Shown: positions 16,221 to 25,721 of the stretch, one piece after another
Layout of the letters: each line of letters starts with the position of its first letter
Position numbering within the stretch: the stretch's first letter is position 1
NCBI RefSeq assembly: GCF_001295975.1
Contig: NZ_LJHU01000018.1
Coordinates: 1-64,000 of the forward strand
DNA from: Brevundimonas sp. AAP58
GTDB lineage: Bacteria; Pseudomonadota; Alphaproteobacteria; Caulobacterales; Caulobacteraceae
Reading direction: 5' to 3'
DNA: 64,000 bases
Program-made: the position numbers and the translations under genes
Notes under the pieces: generated by a model
The model's input: the letters and a program-made list of their open reading frames with translations, nothing else
The model's database searches: none
What the model was told of the DNA's origin: nothing

Positions 16221-17216
16221 TTACGCAGCGTTCGCCTCGGTGCCGAGCGCCATCGGCCGCAGGTCCAGCTTGGCGAACAGGGCCGCGTCGGCGTCCTCGC
16301 CCGGATTGGGCGTGGTCAGCAGGCGGCCACCGACGAAGATGGAGTTGGCGCCGGCGAGGAAACACAGGGCCTGCATCTCCGCGCTCATGCCCTCGCGTCC
16401 GGCCGAAAGCCGAACCATGGCCTTGGGGCAGACCAGCCGCGCGACGGCGACGGTGCGGACGAACTCGATGGGGTCGATCTCGCCTTCGCGTTTCACCCGA
16501 TCGCCCAGCGGCGTGCCCGACACGGGCACGAGCGCATTGACCGGCAGGCTGTCAGGATGCTCGGGCAGGGTGGCCAGCGCGTGCAGCAAACCCGCGCGAT
16601 CGCGACGGCTCTCGCCCATGCCGACGATGCCGCCGCAGCAGGTCTTCATGCCGGCCGAGCGCACATGCTCCAGGGTGTCCAGCCGATCCTGATAGGTGCG
16701 CGTCGTGACGACGTCGGCGTAGTAGTCCGGCCCGGTGTCGAGGTTGTGGTTGTAGTAGTCCAGCCCGGCGTCCTTCAGCTGGCGCGCCTGATCGGCGGTC
16801 AGCATGCCCAAGGTCGCGCAGGTCTCCAGACCAAGAGCCTTCACGCCCGCGATCATGGTGGCAAGTTTGGGCGTATCGCGGTCCTTCAGCTCGCGCCAGG
16901 CCGCGCCCATGCAGAAACGGCTGGCCCCACCCGCCTTGGCCGCCATGGCCTCGGCGATGACCGAGGTCGCGTCCATCAGCTTTTCGGCCTTCAGCCCGGT
17001 GTCGAACGCGGCGGACTGGGAGCAATATCCGCAGTTCTCGGCGCAACCGCCCGTCTTGATCGACAGAAGCTGCGAGGTCTGGACCTCCGACGGATCGAAC
17101 CAGCGGCGATGGACGCTCGCGGCCTCGAATACCAGATCCATGAAGGGACGGGCGAACAGGGCCTCGACTTCGGTCAGGGTCCAGTCGTGGCGGGGGAGCG
17201 CGGGATCGACGGTCAT
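16221..17216 (-). CDS. bioB: Biotin synthase
   Basis: 331 residues. Radical-SAM enzyme that inserts sulfur into dethiobiotin. The SAM cluster motif C-x3-C-x2-C is in [14 protein letters not shown] (about residues 55-62); the second cluster and substrate region shows [17 protein letters not shown] and [10 protein letters not shown], then [12 protein letters not shown] near the end. The open frame continues far upstream to 17978, but that part is antisense to the amidohydrolase. ATG 17216 has AGGA at a good distance and gives the normal length. No other bio gene is adjacent. Confidence 0.96.
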   Translation of the reverse strand: MTVDPALPRHDWTLTEVEALFARPFMDLVFEAASVHRRWFDPSEVQTSQLLSIKTGGCAENCGYCSQSAAFDTGLKAEKLMDATSVIAEAMAAKAGGASRFCMGAAWRELKDRDTPKLATMIAGVKALGLETCATLGMLTADQARQLKDAGLDYYNHNLDTGPDYYADVVTTRTYQDRLDTLEHVRSAGMKTCCGGIVGMGESRRDRAGLLHALATLPEHPDSLPVNALVPVSGTPLGDRVKREGEIDPIEFVRTVAVARLVCPKAMVRLSAGREGMSAEMQALCFLAGANSIFVGGRLLTTPNPGEDADAALFAKLDLRPMALGTEANAA

Positions 17217-17260
17217 GGGCGCTTCCTGTCCCATGACCGCTGAAGAGGCAACGGCGAAGC

Positions 17261-18583
17261 TCAGTCTTCGTGCTTGTAGACGCGGCCGTCGCGCATCACG
17301 AAGTCGACATCCTTGAGCACGGTAACGTCGCTCAGAGGATCGCCGTCGACGGCGATGATGTCGGCGCGGCGGCCGGGCTCGAGGGAGCCCAGCTCTTCGC
17401 CGAGGCCGAGCAGGTCGGCGGCATTGACCGTGGCCGCCTGGATGGCTGTGGCTGGCGTCATGCCGTGCTGGACCATGAGCTCGAACTCGTCGGCGTTGCG
17501 GCCATGCATGGACACGCCGGCGTCGGTGCCGAAGGCGATGCGCACGCCGCCGGGCACGGCGCGTTCCAGCGACTGGCCGGTGATGGAGATGCGCCACAGA
17601 ATCTTGGGCAGGACCTCGGCGGAGTAGGCGTTGGGATCGGCGGCCAGCCGCTCGCGATAGCCGTTCACGGTCGACAGGGTCGGGACGTAGTAGGCACCGG
17701 ACTCCCGGAACAGCCGGATCGTCTCGTCGTCGAAGATAGTGCCGTGCTCGATGGAGTCCGCGCCGAGCCGCAGCGCCAGGGCGATGCCATCGGCTCCGTG
17801 GGCGTGGACCGCGACCCGCTTGCCATACAGATGCGCCGTCTCGATCAGGGCGCGCGCCTCGTCCTCGAACATCTGGGCGCCCAGACCAGCGCCGATCCGG
17901 CTGTTCACGCCGCCAGTCGTGGCGATCTTTATGACGTCGACCCCCCGGCTGATCTGCAGCCGCACGGCCTCGCGACACGAGGCCGTGTCGTCGCAGACGT
18001 TGTCGTGGTCGGTGTGCTCGCGCAGCTCATCGTTCAGGCCGTTGCGTCCATCCATATGGCCGGCGGTGGTGGAGATGCTGCGGCCCGCATCCACGATGCG
18101 CGGGCTGGGCAGGGCGTGGCGCGCGGCGGCGTCGCGCAGCGCCAGAGTCACGCCGTCCCCGTCGCCCAGGTTCCGCACCGTGGTGAAGCCCGCCATCAGG
18201 GTGACGCGCGCATTCTCGGCCGCGCGATAGGCCGTGGTCGGCACGCTCTCGGTGAAGCCCGCGATCAGGCCCGCCTGCCCCGCCTGGCTGGTCGCCAGGT
18301 GGACGTGGCTGTCGATCAGGCCGGGCAGGACGAAACGGTCGGACAGGTCCACGATCTGTGCGCCCGGAAAGGCGTCGGCGCCCACGATGCCGTCCCGCAC
18401 CTCCACCACCCGGCCGTCACGGATGACGACGGTGGAGGGGCCCCTCGGTGCCTGGCCGGGTCGGTCCAGCAGACGTCCGGCCTGAACCAGGGTGACCGGA
18501 CCGGTCGAGGCCGCCTCCTGGGCGACGGCGGCAGTGCCTGCGAGCAGCAGGCTGAGCGCGGCGGCGGCGATGATCGGCTTCAT
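17261..18583 (-). CDS. Secreted metal-dependent amidohydrolase
   Basis: 440 residues. Signal peptide [22 protein letters not shown]. The amidohydrolase barrel shows [13 protein letters not shown] (first metal His pair), a lysine in VIKIATTGG that would be carbamylated, [24 protein letters not shown] and the metal aspartate in [13 protein letters not shown]. This subgroup resembles imidazolonepropionase-like and Xaa-Pro dipeptidase-type (prolidase-like) hydrolases found in the periplasm of Caulobacterales. ATG 18583 is preceded by GGAGGG. A cluster of palindromic GTGCAC sites lies about 100-135 bases upstream. Confidence 0.9.
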   Translation of the reverse strand: MKPIIAAAALSLLLAGTAAVAQEAASTGPVTLVQAGRLLDRPGQAPRGPSTVVIRDGRVVEVRDGIVGADAFPGAQIVDLSDRFVLPGLIDSHVHLATSQAGQAGLIAGFTESVPTTAYRAAENARVTLMAGFTTVRNLGDGDGVTLALRDAAARHALPSPRIVDAGRSISTTAGHMDGRNGLNDELREHTDHDNVCDDTASCREAVRLQISRGVDVIKIATTGGVNSRIGAGLGAQMFEDEARALIETAHLYGKRVAVHAHGADGIALALRLGADSIEHGTIFDDETIRLFRESGAYYVPTLSTVNGYRERLAADPNAYSAEVLPKILWRISITGQSLERAVPGGVRIAFGTDAGVSMHGRNADEFELMVQHGMTPATAIQAATVNAADLLGLGEELGSLEPGRRADIIAVDGDPLSDVTVLKDVDFVMRDGRVYKHED

Positions 18584-18683
18584 GGGGTCCCTCCAGTTTG
18601 TGACGGAGTTAGCCACGCGTGACCGCTCGATCCTAGGTCCAATCGACAGGTCTGCCTCGCTCCGGCTCGGGCGCGACCCGAAT

Positions 18684-18718
18684 GTGCACTTTCATTTTTT
18701 GAGTGCACATCGTGCACT
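18684..18718. promoter_or_regulatory. Cluster of three GTGCAC palindromes (candidate operator)
   Basis: GTGCAC occurs at 18684-18689, 18703-18708 and 18712-18717. The last two form a larger palindrome, AGTGCAC-ATC-GTGCACT (18702-18718). They lie upstream of the amidohydrolase gene in a local AT-rich pocket (CATTTTTT at 18693-18700), as expected for an operator. The regulator is unknown. Confidence 0.5.
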
Positions 18719-18807
18719 TTTCGTCGGTTCGGGCGCGCAAGCGGAATCCCGATGAGCCCGAGGATAGGGCATCGATACGTCAGAATCGGTCGGACGCCGT
18801 CCGTCGA

Positions 18808-20202
18808 TCAGATGTGAATGGCGTGGCCCAGAGCGCGCAATGACGCCTCGTGGAAGGCCTCTCCCAGGGTCGGGTGGACATGGATGACGCCCGCGACGTC
18901 CTCCAGCACCGCCCCCATCTCCAGCATCTGGGCGAAGCTGTTGGACAGTTCGGCGACGTGCTGGCCGACGGCCTGCAGGCCGAGGATGCGGTGGTCGGTT
19001 TTCGACGCGATGACCCGCACGAAGCCGCCGTCCTCGCCCGCCTCGATGGCCAGGGCCCGGCCGATGGCGGCGAGCGGGAAGACCGACTGGATCACGTCGT
19101 CGCGGCCCTCGACATCGAGCGGTCCGAGCCCGGCCGAGACGATCTCCGGCTCGGTGAAGCAGACCGCCGCGATCGTCACGGGGTCGAACCGGCGGTCCTT
19201 CCCGGCGATGATCTCGGCGACCATCTCGCCCTGGGCCGAGCCCTTGTGGGCCAGCATGGGCTCGCCGGTCAGGTCGCCGACGGCCCAGACGTTCTTCATG
19301 CTGGTGGCGCAGCGATCATCGACCTTCACGAACGGCCCGGCCATGGCGACGCCCATGTTCTCGAGGCCCCAGCCGGTGGTGCGCGGCTTGCGACCGACCG
19401 TCACCAGCACCTTGTCGGCCGGGATCGACAGGGGCTCGCCGTCCTTTGTGGTGATCGACAGTGCTCCGTCGCCGAACCCGCCCGCACGGGCCCCGAGGAA
19501 CAGCTGGACCCCGTGCCGCTCCAGCCACTTGTGGACCGGATCGGTCAGGGCCTTGTCGTACAGCGGCAGGATGCGGTCGGCCATCTCGACGATGGCGACC
19601 TCGGCCCCCAGCTTGCGATAGGCTATGCCCAGCTCCAGTCCGATATAGCCGCCGCCGACGACGACCAGCTTGCCCGGCACCGCGTCCAGCGACAGGGCCT
19701 CGGTCGAGGAGATGACATCGCCGCCGAACGGCAGGAAGGGCAGCTCGACGGCTTCCGACCCCGTCGCCAGGATGACGTGCTCGGCCGTGATGGTGATCGG
19801 CCCGTCCTCGGTCTCGACGCGGCAGGTCTTGGCGTCCTGGAAGGTCGCCCAGCCCTTGATGACCTTGACCTTGGCCTTCTTCAGCAGGGCCGCGACGCCG
19901 CTGTTCAGCTTGCGGACGATCCCGTCCTTCCACTCGACCGTCTTGGACAGGTCGATGGCGGGCGCGGACGCCGTGATGCCCAGCGTCCCGTCGCCCGCCG
20001 CCTTGGCCACGGTCTCGTACTTCGACGCCGCGTGGATGATCGCCTTGGACGGAATGCAGCCGACGTTCAGGCAGGTCCCGCCCAGCCCGTCGCCGCCGTC
20101 CACCAGCACGGTCTCCAGCCCCAGCTGGCCGCAGCGGATGCCGGCGACATAGCCGCCGGTGCCCGCGCCGATGATGAGGACCTTTGTCTTGAGCTGCTGC
20201 AT
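18808..20202 (-). CDS. lpdA: Dihydrolipoyl dehydrogenase (E3)
   Basis: 464 residues. FAD enzyme reoxidising dihydrolipoyl groups of 2-oxo acid dehydrogenase complexes. N-terminal FAD motif VLIIGAGTGGYVAGIRCGQLG, redox-active disulfide GGTCLNVGCIPSKA (about residues 42-47), a second NAD motif VVVGGGYIGLELGIAYRKLG, FAD motif 3 VWAVGDLTGEPMLAHK, and the C-terminal His-Glu dyad HVHPTLGEAFHEA. It belongs to the bkd cluster but is separated from the E2 gene by a vapBC module; vapC stops only 10 bases upstream of this start. Confidence 0.95.
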   Translation of the reverse strand: MQQLKTKVLIIGAGTGGYVAGIRCGQLGLETVLVDGGDGLGGTCLNVGCIPSKAIIHAASKYETVAKAAGDGTLGITASAPAIDLSKTVEWKDGIVRKLNSGVAALLKKAKVKVIKGWATFQDAKTCRVETEDGPITITAEHVILATGSEAVELPFLPFGGDVISSTEALSLDAVPGKLVVVGGGYIGLELGIAYRKLGAEVAIVEMADRILPLYDKALTDPVHKWLERHGVQLFLGARAGGFGDGALSITTKDGEPLSIPADKVLVTVGRKPRTTGWGLENMGVAMAGPFVKVDDRCATSMKNVWAVGDLTGEPMLAHKGSAQGEMVAEIIAGKDRRFDPVTIAAVCFTEPEIVSAGLGPLDVEGRDDVIQSVFPLAAIGRALAIEAGEDGGFVRVIASKTDHRILGLQAVGQHVAELSNSFAQMLEMGAVLEDVAGVIHVHPTLGEAFHEASLRALGHAIHI

Positions 20203-20212
20203 CGGAAACCTG

Positions 20213-20578
20213 TCAGAGGGCGTAAGGGGCGCGGACGCCCGGCTCGTCGGCCGGAAAGTCCTTGGTATTGCGAGTGACCAAGAGGCGGCCGGTCGTCTGA
20301 GCGGAGGCCCAGATCACCGCGTCAGGAAACTTCAACCGGCGGGCCCTGCGAAGATCCACGGCGCGCTCAGCGACGGCATCGGTCAGACCGACGACGATGA
20401 ATCGATCAAGAAACTGTCGAGTGCGTTCGGACGAGTCTTCCCCCACTCCAACCATCACTTCAATCCAGGTCACGATGCTGATCGCCGGGCTTGGATATCG
20501 TTCGATTTCCGCCGTCGCCTGGGGATAGCCCTTGAGGTGATCGACCAGGATGTTGGAGTCCAGAAGGGCCGCTACCAC
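20213..20578 (-). CDS. vapC: PIN-domain toxin, VapC-like
   Basis: 121 residues from a GTG at 20578. Predicted Mg-dependent ribonuclease toxin. PIN acidic residues are visible: D in ALLDSNILVDHLKG, E in VTWIEVMVGVG, D in LKFPDAVIWASAQ and the TRNTKDFP segment. The GTG start overlaps the end of the antitoxin gene by seven bases (GTGGTAG), the classical coupled arrangement. The longer frame to 20632 lies inside the antitoxin and is rejected. The module interrupts the bkd operon between E2 and E3. Confidence 0.9.
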   Translation of the reverse strand: MVAALLDSNILVDHLKGYPQATAEIERYPSPAISIVTWIEVMVGVGEDSSERTRQFLDRFIVVGLTDAVAERAVDLRRARRLKFPDAVIWASAQTTGRLLVTRNTKDFPADEPGVRAPYAL

Positions 20579-20790
20579 TCGCTGCGCAGCCTTTCCTGGT
20601 AAGCGAGCCCGTCCTCGCCGTCCTTGCCCCACAGGCCGAACGAGTCCGCGAGCGGCGCCGGCTGTTTGTGGCGGGCTACATAGTCGTCGATCGCGGCTCT
20701 AATGACCGCCGCGCGGGGCCGCTTCTCGCGCTTGGCCAGAGCGTCCAGCGCGGCGACTTGACCCTCATCGGCGTCCACGAGAATTCGCAT
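20572..20790 (-). CDS. vapB: Ribbon-helix-helix antitoxin, VapB-like
   Basis: 72 residues. The N-terminal strand MRILVDADEGQVAALDALAKREKRPRAAVIRAAIDDYVARH is a ribbon-helix-helix DNA-binding fold. The C-terminal tail (FGLWGKDGEDGLAYQERLRSEW) would wrap and inhibit the PIN toxin. ATG 20790 was chosen over longer frames because it begins the first beta strand. A near-perfect palindrome 12 bases upstream is the likely autoregulatory operator. Confidence 0.88.
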   Translation of the reverse strand: MRILVDADEGQVAALDALAKREKRPRAAVIRAAIDDYVARHKQPAPLADSFGLWGKDGEDGLAYQERLRSEW

Positions 20791-20801
20791 GTCGATCTCC
20801 G

Positions 20802-20822
20802 TGATATACGTTGCGTATATCA
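20802..20822. promoter_or_regulatory. vapBC operator palindrome
   Basis: Perfect nine-base arms TGATATACG-TTG-CGTATATCA. The AT-rich dyad lies just upstream of vapB and downstream of the E2 stop, in the position expected for conditional cooperative autorepression by VapBC. Confidence 0.8.
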
Positions 20823-20851
20823 TATAGCGGCGCGGGGATGAACCGCCAGCC

Positions 20852-22548
20852 TCACCCCATCCACAGCGTCGCGGGCTGCTCGAGCAGACCCTTGATCCGC
20901 TGCACGAAGACCGCCGCGTCGTGGCCGTCGACAATGCGGTGATCGAAGCTGGACGACAGGTTCATCATCTTGCGCACGACCATCTGGCCGTCCTTCACCA
21001 CCACCCGCTCCTGGATCTTGTTGGGGCCGACGATGGCGACCTCCGGGTGGTTGATGATGGGGGTGTGGACGACGCCGCCCAGCGTGCCCAGCGAGGTGAT
21101 GGTGATGGTCGAACCGGTCAGCTCGTCCCTCTTGGCCGAGCCGTCCTTGGCCGCGCCCGAGACGCGGGCGATCTCGAGCGCCGTGTCGTAGGGGTCGCGC
21201 GCCTCCGCGTGGCGGACCACGGGCACCATGAGGCCATTGGGCGTCTGGGCAGCGATGCCCAGATGCACGGCGGCGTGCTGGGTCAGGACCCCGGCCTCGT
21301 CGTCGTAGTGGGAGTTGATCGTCGGTTGGTCGCGCAGCGCCACGACGATGGCGCGGGCGATGAAGGGCAGGACGTTCAGCTTGGGCCGATCCGTGCCCTT
21401 GTTCTGGGCGTTCAGGTGGGCGCGCAGCTCCTCCAGCGCCGTGACGTCGATCTCCTCGACATAGGTGATGTGGGGGATGCGCCGGACGCTCTCGGCCATC
21501 TTCTCCGCGATCTTGCGGCGCAGGCCGATGATGCGGACCTCGGTCGTGCCCTCGGCGCGGGCGTAGGTGGAGCCTGTCGAAGCGGACGCAGCCGGACGCG
21601 ATCCGCCGGCCAGGAAGGCGTCCAGATCGCCGTGCTCGATGCGGCCGGCGGGGCCGGAGCCGGGGACGAACTGCAGCTCGATGCCGAGTTCGCGGGCACG
21701 CTTGCGCACGGCGGGCGAGGCGAGGGGGCGGACGCCGGGGGTCTGGGCCTGCCGCGCGACCGGAGCGGTGGACACCGCCGGAACCGGCTTTGGCTTGGAA
21801 CTGTCGGTTTTCGGCGCAGGGGCAGCCTTGGCGGCCGGAGCCGGGGTGGGCGCAGCGGCTCTGGCCGAGGCGGCAACGTTTCCGGCGCCTTCAACGTCGA
21901 AGCGCACCAGGGGGCCGCCGACCGGAACCTGGGTTCCAGCCTCGCCGTGCAGGGCCGTGACCACGCCCGCGACGGGGCTGGTCAGCTCGACGGTGGCCTT
22001 GTCGGTCATCACCTCGGCCAGCAGCTGGTCTTCGGAGACCGCGTCGCCGACCGCGACGTGCCAGGCGACCAGCTCGGCCTCGGCCGTGCCCTCGCCCACG
22101 TCGGGGAGTTTGAAGACGTAATTGCCGAGACTCGAGCCCTCCCCCTCGAGGGGGGAGGGTTGGGTGGGGGTGGAGGCACGATCTTCGTCGTCGGACGCGG
22201 AGACTCCGTCGGCGTCTTCCTGGGCCGCTTCAGGCAGCGGGGCTCCACCCCCATCCCCGGCCCTTCCCCCCTCGAGGGGGAAGGGAGAAGAAGTGGCATT
22301 CCCCGCCCCCTCCACCTCGAACTCGACCAGCGGCCCGCCGACCGGGGACATCACGCCGGGCTCGCCATGTAGAGCCGTGACCTTGCCCGCGACCGGGCTG
22401 GTCAACTCCACCGTCGCCTTGTCGGTCATGACGTCGGCCAGGATCTGGTCCTCGGCCACGGTGTCGCCCACGGCGACGTGCCAGGCGACCAGTTCGGCCT
22501 CGGCGGTGCCTTCGCCCACGTCGGGCAGCTTGAAGACGTAGCGGCCCA

Positions 22549-22549
<1 letters not shown>
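20852..22549 (-). CDS. bkdB: Branched-chain 2-oxo acid dehydrogenase E2 (lipoyl acyltransferase)
   Basis: 565 residues. Two lipoyl domains, each starting YVFKLPDVGEGTAEAELVAWH and each with the lipoylated lysine in VMTDKATVEL (around residues 45 and 190), are nearly identical to each other. The linker between them (about 90-145; ...SPFPLEGG...TQPSPLEGEG) is encoded by a palindromic repeat read in frame. Next come an E3/E1-binding domain (VRPLASPAVRKRARELGI, about 270-305) and a CAT-like catalytic domain ending in SSSFDHRIVDGHDAA with the catalytic His-Asp. Start ATG 22549 overlaps the E1 beta stop by one base (TGATG). Downstream, vapBC separates it from lpdA. Confidence 0.95.
22137..22285. 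repeat. Palindromic repeat inside the E2 coding sequence
   Basis: Ends 22137-22159 and 22261-22285 are both built around CCCCTCGAGGGGG. Inside are inverted GGGTGGGGGTGGAG and CTCCACCCCCATCC segments and a GACTCCG...GTCTTC core. It matches the intergenic copy at 7213-7356 and is translated without a stop as the inter-lipoyl linker of E2. Confidence 0.85.
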
Positions 22550-23673
<1,124 letters not shown>

Positions 23674-23682
23674 TGAAAACCT

Positions 23683-23811
23683 CCGCTCATCCCGGCGAAA
23701 GCCGGGACCCAGTTCTTTTGTGAAGCACAGTGCGCCGGATAACGGCCGGTGCGGATGCGGTTGTTGTCATCGCCCAAAGCACTGGGTCCCGGCTTTCGCC
23801 GGGATGAGCGG
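23683..23811. repeat. Inverted repeat between the two E1 genes
   Basis: A perfect 31-base inverted repeat, 23683-23713 against 23781-23811 (core CATCCCGGCGAAAGCCGGGA), with a 67-base loop. It lies in the untranslated gap between bkdA1 and bkdA2. As RNA it would form a very stable stem whose base touches the Shine-Dalgarno of bkdA2. Confidence 0.88.
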
Positions 23812-23824
23812 GGAGAAAGGAGCA

Positions 23825-25057
23825 TCATACGCCGACCTCCCGGCGCTGTTCGATCAGGCGCCAGTCCTCGGTGGCGAAGACTTCCTCGAACATGGTCTTC
23901 ACGCTCGGGCGCGACTGGCCGAGCGTGCCGATGGCCTCAGCTTCCTTGCCCGCGGCGCGGACCTGTTCGACGGCGTCGGTCTCCGCCTCGGCCTGCCGCT
24001 CCTCGGACCATTCGCCGAGCGCGATCAGGTGCTGCTTGAGCCGCGCGATCGGATCGCCCAGCGGCCACTTCTCGTGCTCGTCGCCGGGGCGGTACCGGCT
24101 GGGATCGTCCGAGGTCGAATGCGGCGCGCCGCGATAGGTGAACAGCTCGATCACCGTCGCGCCCTGGTTGGTCCGTGCCCGCTCCTCGGCCCACTGGGTC
24201 ACCGCCCAGACGGCCAGGAAGTCGTTGCCGTCGACGCGCAGCGCCGGCAGGCCATAGCCAATGGCCTTGGAGGCGAAGGTCGTTTCCAGCCCGCCGGCGA
24301 TGCCCATGAAACTTGAGATGGCCCACTGGTTGTTGACGACGTTCAGGATCACCGGGGCGCGATAGACGGCGGCGAAGGTGAGCGCGTTGTGGAAGTCCCC
24401 TTCCGCCGTGGCCCCGTCGCCGATCCAACTGATGGCGATCTTGTCGTCGCCCTTGTAGGCAGACGCCATGGCCCAGCCGACGGCCTGGGGCACCTGGGTG
24501 CCCAGATTGCCAGAGATGGTGAAGAACCCATAGTCCTTGGCCGAATACATGATCGGCAGCTGGCGGCCTTTGATCGGGTCTTCGGCGTTGGAATAGATCT
24601 GGTTCATCATCGCCGCGAGCGGATAGCCGCGCGCGATCAGCAGGCCCTGCTGGCGATAGGTCGGAAAGCCCATGTCCTCGCGGCTCAGGATCATGCCCTG
24701 GGCCACCGCGATGGCCTCCTCGCCGGTGCACTTCATGTAGAAGCTGGTCTTGCCCTGGCGGTGGGCGCGGTGCATCCGGTCGTCGAAGGCGCGGGTCAGG
24801 ATCATGGCCTTCAGACCCCGGCGCATCGTCTCGGGATCCAGTTTGGGATCCCACGGCCCGACCGCCCGGCCCTCGTCGTCCAGAACCCGCACCAGGCGGA
24901 AGGCCAGGTCCAGCATCTGCACCGGCCGCGCATCGACCGGCGGACGGTCCACGCTACCTGCGGCGTCGATCTTGATGTGGCTGAAGTCCGGCGCGTCTCC
25001 CGGGCGGCCCGAAGGCTCCGGCACGCGCAGCGAGAGCGGCCTTGAGTTCCTGGTCAT
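23825..25057 (-). CDS. bkdA1: Branched-chain 2-oxo acid dehydrogenase E1 alpha
   Basis: 410 residues. First gene of the bkd operon. The thiamine-diphosphate motif is GDGATAEGDFHNALTFAAVYRAPVILNVVNN (about residues 195-230). QGKTSFYMKCTGEEAIAVAQG, FPTYRQQGLLIARG and the phosphorylation-loop-like TYRGAPHSTSDDPSRYRP are typical of BCKDH E1 alpha rather than pyruvate dehydrogenase. The N-terminal extension before QMLDLAFRLVRVLDDEG is also typical of bacterial BkdA1. The complex converts branched 2-oxo acids (from Val, Leu, Ile) to acyl-CoA. Divergent from an Lrp-type regulator. Confidence 0.95.
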   Translation of the reverse strand: MTRNSRPLSLRVPEPSGRPGDAPDFSHIKIDAAGSVDRPPVDARPVQMLDLAFRLVRVLDDEGRAVGPWDPKLDPETMRRGLKAMILTRAFDDRMHRAHRQGKTSFYMKCTGEEAIAVAQGMILSREDMGFPTYRQQGLLIARGYPLAAMMNQIYSNAEDPIKGRQLPIMYSAKDYGFFTISGNLGTQVPQAVGWAMASAYKGDDKIAISWIGDGATAEGDFHNALTFAAVYRAPVILNVVNNQWAISSFMGIAGGLETTFASKAIGYGLPALRVDGNDFLAVWAVTQWAEERARTNQGATVIELFTYRGAPHSTSDDPSRYRPGDEHEKWPLGDPIARLKQHLIALGEWSEERQAEAETDAVEQVRAAGKEAEAIGTLGQSRPSVKTMFEEVFATEDWRLIEQRREVGV

Positions 25058-25171
25058 TCCATCCTGCCGTCCGGTTGATCCGAGCGCGTCACTGATTTCC
25101 GGCGCTCATAACACGCACCTCGCGTTAACGCTCGCCTATTATCACCTTGCGCAAGGTCGATTTAGGGTATT

Positions 25172-25185
25172 TTATTGCGCGATAA
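25172..25185. promoter_or_regulatory. Candidate BkdR/Lrp-type site in the bkd divergent region
   Basis: TTATTGCGCGATAA is a 12-of-14 palindrome in the AT-richest part of the 147-base bkdA1/bkdR divergent gap. A second related TTGCGCAA lies at 25147-25154. Lrp-family regulators bind such degenerate dyads. The evidence is positional only. Confidence 0.35.
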
Positions 25186-25204
25186 CGATAATCGGAGAAA
25201 CGCC

Positions 25205-25693
25205 TTGGCTGACGAACTGGACCCGATCGACGCCCGCATCCTGGACATCCTGCAACAGGACGCCGGCCTGTCGGTCGCGGAGGTCGCCGAGCGGGTAGGC
25301 TTGTCGGCCTCGCCGTGCTGGAGACGGATCAAGAGACTGGAGGATACGGGCTTCATCCGCAAGCGGGTGACCCTGCTGGACGCCGGGCTTCTGGGTCTGG
25401 ACTTCGAGGTCTACGCCATCGTCAAGCTGAGCCTTCCGTCCAAGGACAACCTCGACGCCTTCGAGGCGGCCGTCGCAAACTGGCCCGAGGTCGTCCAGTG
25501 CGCCACCATCACCGGCCGCGAGGACTATGTCCTGCGCATCATCACGTCGGACATGCACGCCTTTGACAACTTCCTGCGCGAGAAGCTGCTCAGCCTCGGC
25601 ATCGTCTCGGACTGCGAGAGCCACATCGTCACCCGCGGCGTGAAGAACGTCACTACCCTTCCGCTGGGCATCGTCACGCCCCACGTGCAATAG
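25205..25693 (+). CDS. bkdR: Lrp/AsnC-family regulator, probably BkdR
   Basis: 162 residues from TTG 25205, chosen because CGGAGA lies 7 bases upstream; an earlier TTG at 25175 is in frame but has no such site. N-terminal HTH (LDPIDARILDILQQDAGLSVAEVAERVGLSASPCWRRIKRLEDTG) and C-terminal RAM domain (about 68-145) with EVVQCATITGREDYVLRI for effector binding. In pseudomonads and relatives an Lrp-type BkdR divergent from the bkd operon activates it in response to branched-chain amino acids. The same arrangement here makes that role likely. Confidence 0.9.
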   Translation: MADELDPIDARILDILQQDAGLSVAEVAERVGLSASPCWRRIKRLEDTGFIRKRVTLLDAGLLGLDFEVYAIVKLSLPSKDNLDAFEAAVANWPEVVQCATITGREDYVLRIITSDMHAFDNFLREKLLSLGIVSDCESHIVTRGVKNVTTLPLGIVTPHVQ

Positions 25694-25721
25694 TCCCAGG
25701 CACAGTTCAGGAGGCCCGACC

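Noticed and set aside
17217-17978. Long N-terminal extension of bioB
   Set aside because: The extension is antisense-like sequence within the amidohydrolase gene. Normal biotin synthase begins at ATG 17216 with a good ribosome-binding site.
18702-18718. NtrC enhancer site
   Set aside because: The dyad has TGCAC and GTGCA arms, but with a 3-base centre instead of the longer NtrC spacing, and no sigma54 promoter is nearby.
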